This document shows positions 16,724 through 25,160 of a stretch of DNA of 51,698 nt, in pieces. The stretch covers positions 1 to 51,698 of the forward strand of contig NZ_POTC01000022.1 of the NCBI RefSeq assembly GCF_002906255.1. The letters run 5' to 3'. Every line of letters begins with the position of its first letter. The stretch's first letter is position 1. A model generated the notes under the pieces. It saw nothing but the letters and a program-made list of their open reading frames with translations. It was not told the origin of the DNA and made no database searches. A program made the translations under genes and the position numbers. This DNA is from Novacetimonas maltaceti. Lineage in GTDB: Bacteria > Pseudomonadota > Alphaproteobacteria > Acetobacterales > Acetobacteraceae.

Positions 16724-19186
16724 ATGAAGTTTTCACTGTCATGGCTGCGTGAACATCTGGATACCACGGCAAGCCTTGAGGAACTGTGCGCACGGCTGAA
16801 CACGATCGGGCTGGAGGTCGAGGGGATCGAGGATCGCGGCGCGGTCCTCGCCCCGTTCCGCACCGCGCGTATCCTTACGGCGGAACAGCACCCCAACGCC
16901 GACCGCCTGCGCGTCTGCCAGGTGGACGCGGGCGAGGGGTTCGAGCGCGTGCAGGTCGTCTGCGGCGCGCCCAACGCGCGCGCGGGCCTGTCGGTCATCT
17001 TCGCACCGCCGGGCACATGGATCCCCGGCAGCGACATCACCATCAAGGCGGGCAAGATCCGGGGCGAGGCCAGCGGCGGCATGCTGTGCTCCCTGCGTGA
17101 ACTGGGGCTGGGTCAGGAAACCGGCGGCATTGCCGAACTGCCCGACGGTACGGTGGTGGGGCAGTCCTATGCCCTGTTCGCGGACATGGATGACCCGGTC
17201 ATCGAAATCGCCATCACGCCCAACCGGGGCGATGCGCTGGCCATCCGTGGCATCGCGCGCGACCTGGCGGCGGCGGGGATGGGAACGCTCAGGCCATGGC
17301 TGGCCGAAACGGTGGAGGGACACTTTGCCTCTCCCCTGATATGGGCCGACAGCTTTGCCGAGGCCTGCCCGTGGGTGCTGGGGCGCACGATCCGTGGCGT
17401 GCGCAACGGCCCCAGCCCGGAATGGCTGCAGCGTCGTCTGGAATCCGTGGGCCTGCGCCCGATTTCCGCGCTGGTGGACATCACCAACTATTTCGCGTTC
17501 GACCTTGGCCGCCCGCTGCACGTCTTCGACGTGGCGAAGGTGGGGGGCAATGTCCTGACCGTCTGCCGTGGCGCGGGCGAGACGCTGCGCACCCTTGACG
17601 GGGGCGAGCATGTGATGACGGTGGATGACTGCGTCATCGCCGATGCCAATGGCGTGCAGTCGCTGGCCGGCATCATGGGGGGCGAGGCGACCGGCGTGGA
17701 CGAGGGGACGACCGATGTCTTCGTCGAATGCGCGCTGTTCGATCCCGTGCATATCGCCCTGAGCGGGCGGCGGCACAACCTGCATTCCGACGCGCGCCAG
17801 CGTTTCGAACGTGGTGTGGACCAGGCCCTGCCTCCCGCGGCGCTCGAAGCCGCGACGCGCATGATCCTCGACCTGTGCGGGGGGGAGGCCAGTGAGGTCG
17901 TCTCCGCCGGGACGCCGCCTGCATGGCAGCGTACGGCGCACCTGCGCTTTGACCGGATCAGGACGCTGGGTGGCCTGACGGTTGCGCCGGATCATGCCGT
18001 GGCCTCGCTCGAAGGGCTGGGGTTCGAGGTGCGCGAGCGTGATGCGGAGCATGTGGTCGTCAGCGTCCCGTCATGGCGCAATGACATCGCAACGCCGATG
18101 GTGCTGGACCAGGGACGCGACCTGCCGCCCGAACAGGCCGCCCGTGCGGCGCAGGGTGCGATGGCGGTGGATTCGGAAGTGGACCTGATCGAGGAGGTCC
18201 TGCGACTGGAGGGCATGGATGCGATCCCGGCGGTTTCCCTGCCGCCGGTGTCTGCCGTGCCGGTGCCCGCGCTGACGCCCGCGCAGGTGCGTGCGGCGTC
18301 TGCGCGGCGGCATCTGGCTGCGCGTGGCCTGCTGGAGACGGTCGGCTTCTCCTTCGTCGCGCACGCGCAGGCGGCGGCTTTTGGCGAGACGCCCGAAAGC
18401 CTGCACCTGCTCAACCCCATTGCTGCCGACCTAGACCAGATGCGGCCCACGCCGCTGGTGAACCTGCTGAATGCCGTGCATCACAACGCGGCGCGCGGCT
18501 ATCCCGACCTGGGCCTGTTTGAAATCGGCGCGGGCTTTGGCGAGGCCGGGCAGCGTCAGATCGCGGCCGCCATCCGCAGTGGCCATTCGGCGCGCACCCC
18601 CGGCCATGCGGCAACGGCAGTGGACCTGTGGGCCGCAAAGGCGGACATCCTTGACGTGCTGCGTGTCGCCGGTGCCCCGATGGAGGGGCTGAGCATCACG
18701 CCTGACGCGCCCGCGCATTACCATCCGGGCCGTTCCGGCACGGTGCGGCAGGGGCCGAAGCTGGTGCTGGGCCATTTCGGGCAACTGCATCCGGCGCTGC
18801 TGGCCGAACGGGGGATCGACCTGCCGGTGGTGGGATGCGAGGCGTTCATCGAGGATGTGCCGGAACCCAAGCGCCGTCGCCGCGCGGTGCCCAACCTGTC
18901 GCCATTCCAGCCGCTGCACCGGGACTTCGCCTTCATCGTTGCAGGCGACGTTCCGGCGGAAAAGCTGCTGCGCGCCGTCAGGGGGGCTGAACGCAACCTG
19001 ATTTCCGCTGTCAGCCTGTTTGACGTGTATGAAGGCGACAAGATCCCGGCGGGCCACAAATCCATGGGCATCGAGATCACGATCCAGCCCACGGACCGCA
19101 ACCTGACCGATGCGGATATCGAGGCGGTATGCGCGCGCGTGATTGCGGCTGCGCAGAAAACCTGCAATGCCGAACTGCGTGGCTGA
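16724..19186 (+). CDS. pheT: Phenylalanine-tRNA ligase beta subunit
   Basis: 820 residues: N-terminal OB-fold tRNA-binding domain (VCGAPNARAGLSVIFAPPGTWIP), B3/B4 editing domain (DITNYFAFDLGRPLHVFD; GRRHNLHSDARQRFERGVD), B5 domain and a C-terminal ferredoxin-fold anticodon-binding domain (FQPLHRDFAFIV). Between SWRNDIATP and the expected DLIEEV helix there is an extra Ala/Gln-rich segment of about 28 residues (from MVLDQGRDLPPEQ to VDSEV) compared with the E. coli-type B5 domain. I believe this is a clade feature rather than damage, since the frame is intact and both flanks are conserved. Confidence 0.97.
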   Translation: MKFSLSWLREHLDTTASLEELCARLNTIGLEVEGIEDRGAVLAPFRTARILTAEQHPNADRLRVCQVDAGEGFERVQVVCGAPNARAGLSVIFAPPGTWIPGSDITIKAGKIRGEASGGMLCSLRELGLGQETGGIAELPDGTVVGQSYALFADMDDPVIEIAITPNRGDALAIRGIARDLAAAGMGTLRPWLAETVEGHFASPLIWADSFAEACPWVLGRTIRGVRNGPSPEWLQRRLESVGLRPISALVDITNYFAFDLGRPLHVFDVAKVGGNVLTVCRGAGETLRTLDGGEHVMTVDDCVIADANGVQSLAGIMGGEATGVDEGTTDVFVECALFDPVHIALSGRRHNLHSDARQRFERGVDQALPPAALEAATRMILDLCGGEASEVVSAGTPPAWQRTAHLRFDRIRTLGGLTVAPDHAVASLEGLGFEVRERDAEHVVVSVPSWRNDIATPMVLDQGRDLPPEQAARAAQGAMAVDSEVDLIEEVLRLEGMDAIPAVSLPPVSAVPVPALTPAQVRAASARRHLAARGLLETVGFSFVAHAQAAAFGETPESLHLLNPIAADLDQMRPTPLVNLLNAVHHNAARGYPDLGLFEIGAGFGEAGQRQIAAAIRSGHSARTPGHAATAVDLWAAKADILDVLRVAGAPMEGLSITPDAPAHYHPGRSGTVRQGPKLVLGHFGQLHPALLAERGIDLPVVGCEAFIEDVPEPKRRRRAVPNLSPFQPLHRDFAFIVAGDVPAEKLLRAVRGAERNLISAVSLFDVYEGDKIPAGHKSMGIEITIQPTDRNLTDADIEAVCARVIAAAQKTCNAELRG

Positions 19187-19267
19187 AGGCGCGCGATGCG
19201 ATGGGGCGCCGTGCCGCGTCGCATCCGTGCATCTGTCATGCGTATGTCCATCAGGGGAGAGACTCCA

Positions 19268-20281
19268 TTGCGCGCCATAGGGGGATGGATCGGGACGGGG
19301 CTTGCCGTCCTGGTGGCGGGATATGCCAGCACCGCGGACGCCACGGCGATCACGGGGGCCGGGTCCAGCTTTGGCGCGCCAATCTATGGCGCGTGGGGCG
19401 AGGATGCGGCACGGGATGTGGATATCACCCTGAACTACCAGACGATCGGGTCTGGCGCGGGGCAGAACCAGGCGCGTGCGCGCACGGTTGATTTTGGTGC
19501 GTCGGATGCGCCGATGTCGGCCGCCGCGCTGAAGGATGCCCGGCTTGCGCAGTTCCCGACCGTGATGGGGGCGATCGTCCCGGTCATCAACCTGCCGGGG
19601 ATTGCCGATAACCAGTTGCGCCTGACCGGGGCGCTTGTGGCGCAGATCTATGACGGGGAAATCACGTCATGGAACGATGCGCGTATCGCCGCCGTCAACC
19701 CGGGACTGGCCCTGCCGGACATTCCGGTCGCCCCCGTGCGCCGGGCCGACGGGTCGGGGACGACCTTCGTGTTCACGACCTACCTGTCGCAGTCCTGGCC
19801 GCAATGGAAAGCTCAGGAAGGGGCCGGGACCTCGATCCAGTGGCCGGTGGGAGAGGGCGCGCGTGGCAATGACGGCATCGCCGCCGCCGTGCGCAATACG
19901 GAAGGGAGCATCGGCTACCTCGAATATGCCTATGCCGCAGGGAACCACATGGTCATGGTGCGGATGCGTAACAGCCATGGCGAGGACGTGGCCGCCGACA
20001 ACGACAGTTTCGAGGCCGCCGCCCATTCCGCGAAATGGGAGGATGACGCCACGCGCCGCGTCGATATCCTTGACGCGGCGGGGGAAGGCGCATGGCCGAT
20101 CATGTCCGCGACCTATGTCCTGATTCCCACCGATCCCACGGACCGTGCGCGGGGACGGGCGGTGCGCGATTTCTTCATCTGGGCGTTCGAGCGCGGGGAT
20201 GACACGGCGCGCAAGCTGCAATATGTGCCCCTGCCGCAGGAGGTGAAGGCCGGGATCGAAAGCTTCCTGAAGCAGGAATAG
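19268..20281 (+). CDS. pstS: Phosphate ABC transporter substrate-binding protein
   Basis: Periplasmic phosphate-binding protein of the Pst system. A TTG start at 19268 is chosen because AGGGGAGA lies exactly seven bases upstream and a clean signal peptide follows (RAIGGWIGTGLAVLVAGYASTADA). Upstream ATGs give a basic, signal-less extension. 337 residues. Mature N terminus ITGAGSSFGAPIYGAW, then NYQTIGSGAGQNQ, DFGASDAPM and RADGSGTTFVFTTYLS are the classic phosphate-binding loops. pstC, pstA, pstB and phoU are not adjacent, so this copy is solitary here. Confidence 0.93.
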   Translation: MRAIGGWIGTGLAVLVAGYASTADATAITGAGSSFGAPIYGAWGEDAARDVDITLNYQTIGSGAGQNQARARTVDFGASDAPMSAAALKDARLAQFPTVMGAIVPVINLPGIADNQLRLTGALVAQIYDGEITSWNDARIAAVNPGLALPDIPVAPVRRADGSGTTFVFTTYLSQSWPQWKAQEGAGTSIQWPVGEGARGNDGIAAAVRNTEGSIGYLEYAYAAGNHMVMVRMRNSHGEDVAADNDSFEAAAHSAKWEDDATRRVDILDAAGEGAWPIMSATYVLIPTDPTDRARGRAVRDFFIWAFERGDDTARKLQYVPLPQEVKAGIESFLKQE

Positions 20282-20308
20282 CGAAGATGCAGGTGCGGAT
20301 TTTTTTTC

Positions 20309-20361
20309 AAAAGGCGGGGTTCTTTGAAGCTTTTTGGAAAAAAGCTTCACCAAAAACTTTT
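20309..20361. repeat. Decayed copy of the dispersed intergenic repeat
   Basis: Bases 20309-20361 match 28753-28803 almost exactly: the AAAAGGCGG-GTTC segment, the GAAGCTTTTT hairpin with AAAAAAGCTTC, and the closing arm CCAAAAACTTT. The left half of the element (outer arm and first hairpin arm) is missing and replaced by a T run. The remaining hairpin can still act as a terminator after pstS. Confidence 0.75.
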
Positions 20362-20433
20362 GAATGATGATTACGTGTTGAAATGTCCCTTGCAATGAAT
20401 TGGAGGGATATCGGACCTGTGAATTAAGTCATG

Positions 20434-20481
20434 GTTTCCAAAGGGCAATGCCCTTTGGCGGGTTTCAGGGCAGAGCCCTGG
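20434..20481. repeat. Tandem short hairpins, REP-like element
   Basis: Two perfect stems in tandem: CCAAAGGGC-AAT-GCCCTTTGG (20438-20458) and CAGGGC-AGA-GCCCTG (20466-20480), joined by GGTTT. Loops are only three bases. The 310-base gap between pstS and lpxB consists mainly of this element and the decayed repeat before it; I see no gene there. I recall similar paired hairpins in acetic acid bacteria, but no second copy is present in this window. Confidence 0.5.
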
Positions 20482-20591
20482 GAGGCTGCATGAAGCACCT
20501 GACAGCAGCATTTGAAAAAAGCACATGAAGTCGGCATGACGGGCGCGGATATGGCACCATGCCGTGACCATTTTCCGGGAAACAGGCATTG

Positions 20592-21806
20592 ATGACACCA
20601 CCGACCCCTTCCGCCGCGCCCGCCCCCGCCCCCACAACAAAGCGGACGATCTGGATACTGGCGGGAGAGGCGAGCGGCGACGTGCTGGGCGCGCGCCTGA
20701 TGGGCGAACTGGCGCGACGCGACCCCGGCCTGCGGTTTGTCGGGGTTGGCGGCGCGCGGATGGAGGCGGCGGGCCTGCAAAGCGAATTTCCCATGCGTGA
20801 TCTTGCGGTCATGGGACTGGTGGAAGTCCTGCCGCGCCTGCGTTTCCTGTCGCGTCGACTGGCGCAGGCGGTGGCGCATATCCATGCGGTCCGGCCCGAC
20901 CTGATCATCACGATCGACAGCCCCGGATTCGCCCTGCGCCTGCTGCGGCGGGTGGCTGCGCTGTCGGTGCCACGGGTCCATTATGTCGCGCCGCAGGTCT
21001 GGGCATGGCGCGAACATCGTGTGCGCAGATTCCCCGGCCTGTGGGAACGCATGCTCTGCCTTCTGCCGTTCGAGCCCGCGTTTTTCGCCCGCCACGGGGT
21101 GGAAGGCCGCTTTGTCGGGCATCCGGTGGTGCAGTCCGGGGCGGATACGGGCAATGGGGCGGCGTTTCGTGCGCGTCACGGCATTGCGCCCGATGCGCCG
21201 GTGCTGGTCCTGATGCCCGGCAGCAGACGATCGGAGGCACCGCGCCTGCTGCCCGTGTTTGGCGAGGTGCTGCGCCTGTTGCGGTCACGCTGTCGCGGCA
21301 TCGTGCCGGTCGTGCCCGTGGCCCCGGTCATTGCCGATACCATCCGCAGGGGGGTCGCCAACTGGCCCGTGCAACCCATCATCGTGACCGACCTGCAGGA
21401 CAAGCACGATGCCTTTGCCGCCGCAGGGGCCGCCCTGACCAAATCCGGGACATCCACGCTGGAACTTGCCCTGGCCGGGGTGCCGATGGCGGTGACATAC
21501 CGCGTCAATCCCATGACCGCCGCGATCGCGCGACGCCTGATCCGGGTGCCCTATGTCGCGATGGTCAACCTGCTGGCCGGACACCGGCTTGTGCCCGAAC
21601 TGCTGCAGGAACGCTGCCGGGCGGACCTGCTGGCGGAGACCATCGTGCGCCTGCTGACGGACGGGCACAGCGCGCGCATGCAACGGGCCGGGTTCCGGGA
21701 CATTATCGCAACATTGCACGGGCCGCAGGGCGACCCGACGGCCGCCGCGGCGGATGAAATCCTCGACCTGCTGCAGGTCGAGGCATCCGTGGCGCCGCCG
21801 CAGTAG
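20592..21806 (+). CDS. lpxB: Lipid-A-disaccharide synthase
   Basis: Condenses UDP-2,3-diacylglucosamine with lipid X to form the lipid A disaccharide at the inner-membrane cytoplasmic face. 404 residues with family landmarks ILAGEASGDVLGARLM, FVGVGGARM, MGLVEVLPRL, YVAPQVWAWRE, HPVVQS, LMPGSRRSE and TKSGTSTLELAL. The N terminus has a Pro/Ala tail (TPPTPSAAPAPAP). ATG 20592 is preferred to the adjacent TTG 20589. lpxA and lpxD are not in the window. Convergent with the hisI unit; a CCGCCG/CGGCGG hairpin spans its stop codon (21795-21816). Confidence 0.95.
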   Translation: MTPPTPSAAPAPAPTTKRTIWILAGEASGDVLGARLMGELARRDPGLRFVGVGGARMEAAGLQSEFPMRDLAVMGLVEVLPRLRFLSRRLAQAVAHIHAVRPDLIITIDSPGFALRLLRRVAALSVPRVHYVAPQVWAWREHRVRRFPGLWERMLCLLPFEPAFFARHGVEGRFVGHPVVQSGADTGNGAAFRARHGIAPDAPVLVLMPGSRRSEAPRLLPVFGEVLRLLRSRCRGIVPVVPVAPVIADTIRRGVANWPVQPIIVTDLQDKHDAFAAAGAALTKSGTSTLELALAGVPMAVTYRVNPMTAAIARRLIRVPYVAMVNLLAGHRLVPELLQERCRADLLAETIVRLLTDGHSARMQRAGFRDIIATLHGPQGDPTAAAADEILDLLQVEASVAPPQ

Positions 21807-21830
21807 GAAACGGCGGGCTGCACCCGGTTC

Positions 21831-22070
21831 TTACTGCTCGTTGTTGGGGGTCTTCGACGGTTGCGGGCTGCCGGCGGGCGGAACCGGGGTGGCCGGGGGC
21901 GTGGGCTTGTCGCCATCGGGTTGCTGCGGCAGTTCCACCTGCGCATTCACAAGCGCGCGCACCTGAGAGACGACCATGTATCCGCCAAGCAGGACGGTCA
22001 GGAAAATCGTCAGGATAATCCAGGCCAGCTTGGCGCGAGGATCCTGTTCCGGGGGAAGGTCGGCGGGCAT
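21831..22070 (-). CDS. Small single-pass membrane protein, Pro-rich tail
   Basis: 79 residues: a short charged N terminus (PADLPPEQDPRAK), one membrane helix (LAWIILTIFLTVLLGGYMVV, about 15-34), then a Pro/Gln/Lys-rich low-complexity tail (LPQQPDGDKPTPPATPVPP). It starts 33 bases after the hisI stop on the same strand, with AGAGAG before the ATG. No recognised family. The topology (short N-in, Pro-rich periplasmic tail) suggests an accessory or scaffold protein, but no function can be assigned. Confidence 0.65.
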   Translation of the reverse strand: MPADLPPEQDPRAKLAWIILTIFLTVLLGGYMVVSQVRALVNAQVELPQQPDGDKPTPPATPVPPAGSPQPSKTPNNEQ

Positions 22071-22103
22071 GTGCTCTCTACTTTCCTGCTGCGATGATGG
22101 GGA

Positions 22104-22520
22104 TCAGGCGTGTTTGTACAGTTCGTCCGCCCCGATCAGCGGCTGCGAAATCTCCACCAGTCCTTCGGGCCGCATGGCGTTGAAGAAACAACTGCGCCGC
22201 CCGGTATGGCATGCCACGCCCTTCTGATCCACCAGCACGAGGACCGCGTCACGGTCACAGTCGAGCCGCGCATCCACCAGCGTCTGCACCTGTCCCGATG
22301 TCTCCCCCTTGCGCCACAGCGCCTGGCGGCTGCGTGAAAAATAGCAGACCCGGCCCGTGCGCAGCGTCTCCTCAAGGGCGGCGGCGTTCATCCAGGCCAG
22401 CATCAGCACCTCGCCCGTATCATGCTGCTGGGCAATGGCGGCAACCAGCCCGGCATCGTTGAAACGGACCTGTGCGATCATGCGGGCGCAGGTGGCGGCG
22501 TCGGGCGGGGTATAGGCCAT
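22104..22520 (-). CDS. hisI: Phosphoribosyl-AMP cyclohydrolase
   Basis: Third step of histidine biosynthesis, opening the adenine ring of phosphoribosyl-AMP; Zn- and Mg-dependent. 138 residues, the single-domain form without HisE. Landmarks: EVLMLAWMN, RVCYFSRSRQALWRKGETSG, the Asp/Cys ligands in LDCDRDAVLV and the Cys in GVACHTGRRSCFF. Other his genes are not adjacent. Followed by the small membrane protein gene. Confidence 0.96.
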   Translation of the reverse strand: MAYTPPDAATCARMIAQVRFNDAGLVAAIAQQHDTGEVLMLAWMNAAALEETLRTGRVCYFSRSRQALWRKGETSGQVQTLVDARLDCDRDAVLVLVDQKGVACHTGRRSCFFNAMRPEGLVEISQPLIGADELYKHA

Positions 22521-22584
22521 GGCGATCAGTCAATCCGGTAAAGGGAACATGCCCCAGTCACATGCCCGCAACATCGGGACATGT

Positions 22585-23421
22585 CTAGCCTTCGCCATCC
22601 TTTTGCGGCAGGCGGAACCAGTCGGGCACGCGCACGCTGATGGGGTGTCCCGCCGCCGTCAGGCCCGGGCTGTGGATGTGGGTGCTGCGGATCATGGCCA
22701 TGCCCGCCTGATCGCGCGAGGAGCGGAGTTCGCCGACCTCACGCCCCTCATGCACGATGGGGGTTGCCGGCGGGGGCAGGTCGCGTGTGCCGGCAACCGG
22801 CAGGAGGTGGCGCTTGACCAGCCCGCGATAGCGGGTGCGTGCCGTCAGTTCCTGACCCATGTAGCACCCCTTGGTCCAGGAAATGCCGTTGAGTCGGTCG
22901 AAATTGGCCTCCAGCAGCAGCGTTTTCCCTGATTCGCAGTCGCGCACCCCATCGGGCAGGCCGAGCGAGAGGCGGTGGCGGTCGTAATCGACATCGTCCG
23001 CCGTGGCATCCGTCGCGGCATGCCCGCGCAGGGTGCGCCACCCGGCCTGCGGCAGGCGGGGGTCGGCGCTGGTGGGGAACCGCCCGTCATCAGGTGCCGC
23101 GCTATCCCATCCCGCGTGCACGGCGTATCCGGTTTCACCGATGTCCACATCGGCGCGCAGGCGATAGCGCGAGAGGCGCTGGCGGAGCATCTGCGCCTGC
23201 GACGCATCGCAGTCGAGCAGCAGGCGTTCGCCATGCTGGTCGGCGAAGACGAAGAAATCCGCCAGCCATTTCCCCTGTGCGGAGAGGAAGCCGGTCCATG
23301 CGGCTTGGGCCGGGGTTACGGTTGTCATGTCATTGGACACAAGTCCCTGCAGGAAGGAAACCCGGTCCCTGCCGGAGACAGCCAGCACCGCGCGGCCCGG
23401 CAGATACGCAAACTTCACCAT
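22585..23421 (-). CDS. ygfZ: Folate-binding protein YgfZ/IBA57
   Basis: Tetrahydrofolate-binding protein related to glycine cleavage T-protein that supports repair or assembly of certain Fe-S enzymes. 278 residues with the diagnostic KGCYMGQELTAR motif near residue 190. The start ATG at 23421 is where homology to the family begins (MVKFAYLPGRAVLAVSGRD). The frame continues open to 24744, but that extension is antisense to the glycosyltransferase and is not coding. Divergent from the glycosyltransferase across about 75 bases. Confidence 0.93.
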   Translation of the reverse strand: MVKFAYLPGRAVLAVSGRDRVSFLQGLVSNDMTTVTPAQAAWTGFLSAQGKWLADFFVFADQHGERLLLDCDASQAQMLRQRLSRYRLRADVDIGETGYAVHAGWDSAAPDDGRFPTSADPRLPQAGWRTLRGHAATDATADDVDYDRHRLSLGLPDGVRDCESGKTLLLEANFDRLNGISWTKGCYMGQELTARTRYRGLVKRHLLPVAGTRDLPPPATPIVHEGREVGELRSSRDQAGMAMIRSTHIHSPGLTAAGHPISVRVPDWFRLPQKDGEG

Positions 23422-23496
23422 GGCATGCACTGTGCTGACATGCGCGCCGCCAGGCAAGGGGATAACGGAGATTTGGCATCCCCGCTGAAGACGCAT

Positions 23497-24423
23497 ATGC
23501 ACCGTTGCATGCGCATCCTGTTCATTACCTCCACCCGGTTGGGGGACGCCGTGATCTCGACCGGACTGCTGGACCACCTCCTGCACCGATATCCGCAGGC
23601 GCGGTTCACCATTGCCTGCGGCCCCGTCGCGGCGGGCCTGTTCGCGCACATGCCGCGACGGGAGCAGACGATCGTCATGACCAAGCGCCCCTATGACATG
23701 CATTGGGTGGACCTGTGGCGGCAGTGCATGGGGACGCGGTGGGACCTGTGCGTGGACCTGCGCGGGTCGGTCATTCCGTTCCTGCTGCGTGTGGGCAACC
23801 GGCGGGGCATGCGTGGCGGGCGCAGGCCGGGGCCGCGCGTTGCGCATCTGGCGCAGGTGCTGGGCCTGTCGCCGCCGCCCGTGCCGGTGGTCTGGACCAG
23901 CGCCGCCGAACGTGACCGCGCGCGCGCGCTGCTGCCGGGGGGGGAGGGGCCATGGGTCGCACTGGCCCCGACCGCGAACTGGGCGGGCAAGGTCTGGCCC
24001 GCCGAACGATTCGTCGCGTTCTGGCATGAATTCGTGGCAGCCCATGGCCCCGCCCGGCCCGTGATCCTGTACGGGCCGGGCGATACCGAACGCCGGATGG
24101 CGCAGGGGGTCATCTCCGCGCTTGGCAACGCGCTCGATACCGGGGGGGGGCTGTCGGTGACACAGGTCGCGGCGGTGCTGCAGCGCTGCATGCTGTTCGT
24201 GGGCAACGATTCGGGCCTGATGCACCTTTCCGCCGCGGCGGGCACGCCGACGCTGGGCCTGTTCGGGCCAAGCCGCGTCGATGAATACGCCCCGTGCGGG
24301 CGCGCCGTGGCCCATGTGGTCGCCCCCGGCCCGGCGGGGCAGGCGGACATGCGCGACCTTGGCGTGGCCAATGTCGTTGATGCAGCGCTGAACCTGCTGG
24401 CGGACAGCCGCGAAGCAGGGTAA
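23497..24423 (+). CDS. Glycosyltransferase family 9 (heptosyltransferase-like)
   Basis: GT-B enzyme of the ADP-heptose:LPS heptosyltransferase family, acting on LPS core or another glycolipid at the inner membrane. About 308 residues: N-terminal RILFITSTRLGDAVISTGLLDHL (the acceptor-side G-D-x-x loop), WDLCVDLRGS, and C-terminal donor site LFVGNDSGLMHLSAAAGTPTLGLFGPS. ATG 23497 or 23509 are both possible; a longer frame to 22975 is antisense to ygfZ. It is not inside an LPS cluster, so whether it transfers heptose or another sugar is open. Confidence 0.9.
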   Translation: MHRCMRILFITSTRLGDAVISTGLLDHLLHRYPQARFTIACGPVAAGLFAHMPRREQTIVMTKRPYDMHWVDLWRQCMGTRWDLCVDLRGSVIPFLLRVGNRRGMRGGRRPGPRVAHLAQVLGLSPPPVPVVWTSAAERDRARALLPGGEGPWVALAPTANWAGKVWPAERFVAFWHEFVAAHGPARPVILYGPGDTERRMAQGVISALGNALDTGGGLSVTQVAAVLQRCMLFVGNDSGLMHLSAAAGTPTLGLFGPSRVDEYAPCGRAVAHVVAPGPAGQADMRDLGVANVVDAALNLLADSREAG

Positions 24424-24492
24424 AGGCGCGCCGCGCGTCCGTGGCGGCGACAGGGCGGTGGCTGCCCCGTTCTTGCCACGACGCGCCTTTAC
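24420..24492 (+). terminator. Nested 73-nt hairpin after the glycosyltransferase
   Basis: Three stacked stems: outer GTAAAGGCGCG (24420-24430) with CGCGCCTTTAC (24482-24492), middle CGTGGC (24440-24445) with GCCACG (24475-24480), inner GGGC (24453-24456) with GCCC (24464-24467). The outer arm includes the stop codon. No T tract follows. Probably a transcript end or 3' stabiliser. Confidence 0.55.
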
Positions 24493-24535
24493 ACCCCTGT
24501 GCCAACATAATTTTCGCAAGGTCCGAGGACGATAC

Positions 24536-24949
24536 ATGATGCACATGCGCGGCGGTTTCATGGCCCGTGGTTTCATGGCCCTGTGTGGGGTCGCAGTACT
24601 GCACTGCGTGCTGCCTTTCGCTGCGGCGCGGGCGCAGCCTGCGGCGGGGGGATGGGTGCCCAGGGGGTGCGGGGCCGCCCCGGTCGCGCCAAAGGTCGAT
24701 TCAGCCGACGTGTCGCGTTTCAACGCCAGCGTCGACCGGGTCAACGCCTATGAAAAGGCCGCCCGGACCTATGCCACATGCGTGTCCGCGGCGTCGGCGA
24801 AGGAACAGGCGGCCATCAGCGCGGATGCCAGCGCACGCATGCACCGTGTCCATGATTCCGCGACACAGGTGCAAAAGCAGGTTTCCGAGCAGTTCACGCG
24901 CCTGTCAGCGGAAATGAAAAAGGGCCATGACCGCCTGGCCGCCCGTTAG
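24536..24949 (+). CDS. Small exported protein with heptad-like C-terminal half
   Basis: 137 residues. The ATG at 24536 follows GAGGAC at good spacing. The signal peptide (MARGFMALCGVAVLHCVLPFAAARAQ) ends near residue 35. The mature part begins with a Gly/Pro segment containing one Cys (VPRGCGAAP), has a second Cys in TYATCVSAAS (a possible disulfide), and then a long alpha-helical Ala/Gln/Lys-rich stretch likely to form a coiled coil. I do not recognise a named family. It is flanked on both sides by terminator hairpins, so it is probably monocistronic. Confidence 0.75.
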   Translation: MMHMRGGFMARGFMALCGVAVLHCVLPFAAARAQPAAGGWVPRGCGAAPVAPKVDSADVSRFNASVDRVNAYEKAARTYATCVSAASAKEQAAISADASARMHRVHDSATQVQKQVSEQFTRLSAEMKKGHDRLAAR

Positions 24950-24973
24950 CCCCGTCACCGCGACGGTGCGGGG
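24950..24973 (+). terminator. Hairpin after the small exported protein
   Basis: CCCCG-T-CACCG, loop CGA, CGGTG-CGGGG: a 10-bp stem with one bulged T, starting at the base after the stop codon. A second GC-rich hairpin follows at about 24977-25008. Together they isolate the next operon. Confidence 0.65.
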
Positions 24974-25051
24974 AATGGCGTCGGCCCGGTAATGGGGCCG
25001 GCGGCGCCACGTGGGGGCTTCACGACGCCTGCAGGATCGGTACATCCGGGT

Positions 25052-25080
25052 TTGCTGTCGCCGCGCAGGACAGGTATGGT
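25052..25080 (+). promoter_or_regulatory. Candidate promoter of the yfgM-bamB-der operon
   Basis: TTGCTG (25052-25057), a 17-nt spacer and TATGGT (25075-25080), 80 bases before the first gene and just after a double hairpin. Spacing is ideal and the hexamers are fair. Confidence 0.5.
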
Positions 25081-25160
25081 CTGCCATTCATGACAGGTAT
25101 CGTCCAGGCGGGACGGGCGCCGTGCATCCTGCGCGGCAGCAAGCGGAGAGCGGGTTAAAC

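Noticed and set aside
19233-19250. Pho-box-like sequence CTGTCAT-N4-ATGTCCA before pstS
   Set aside because: Second half matches the consensus at only 4 of 7 positions, and the site abuts the ribosome-binding site, leaving no room for a promoter and leader.
23422-24744. N-terminal extension of ygfZ to a 719-residue frame
   Set aside because: Antisense to the family 9 glycosyltransferase; conserved YgfZ sequence starts only at 23421.
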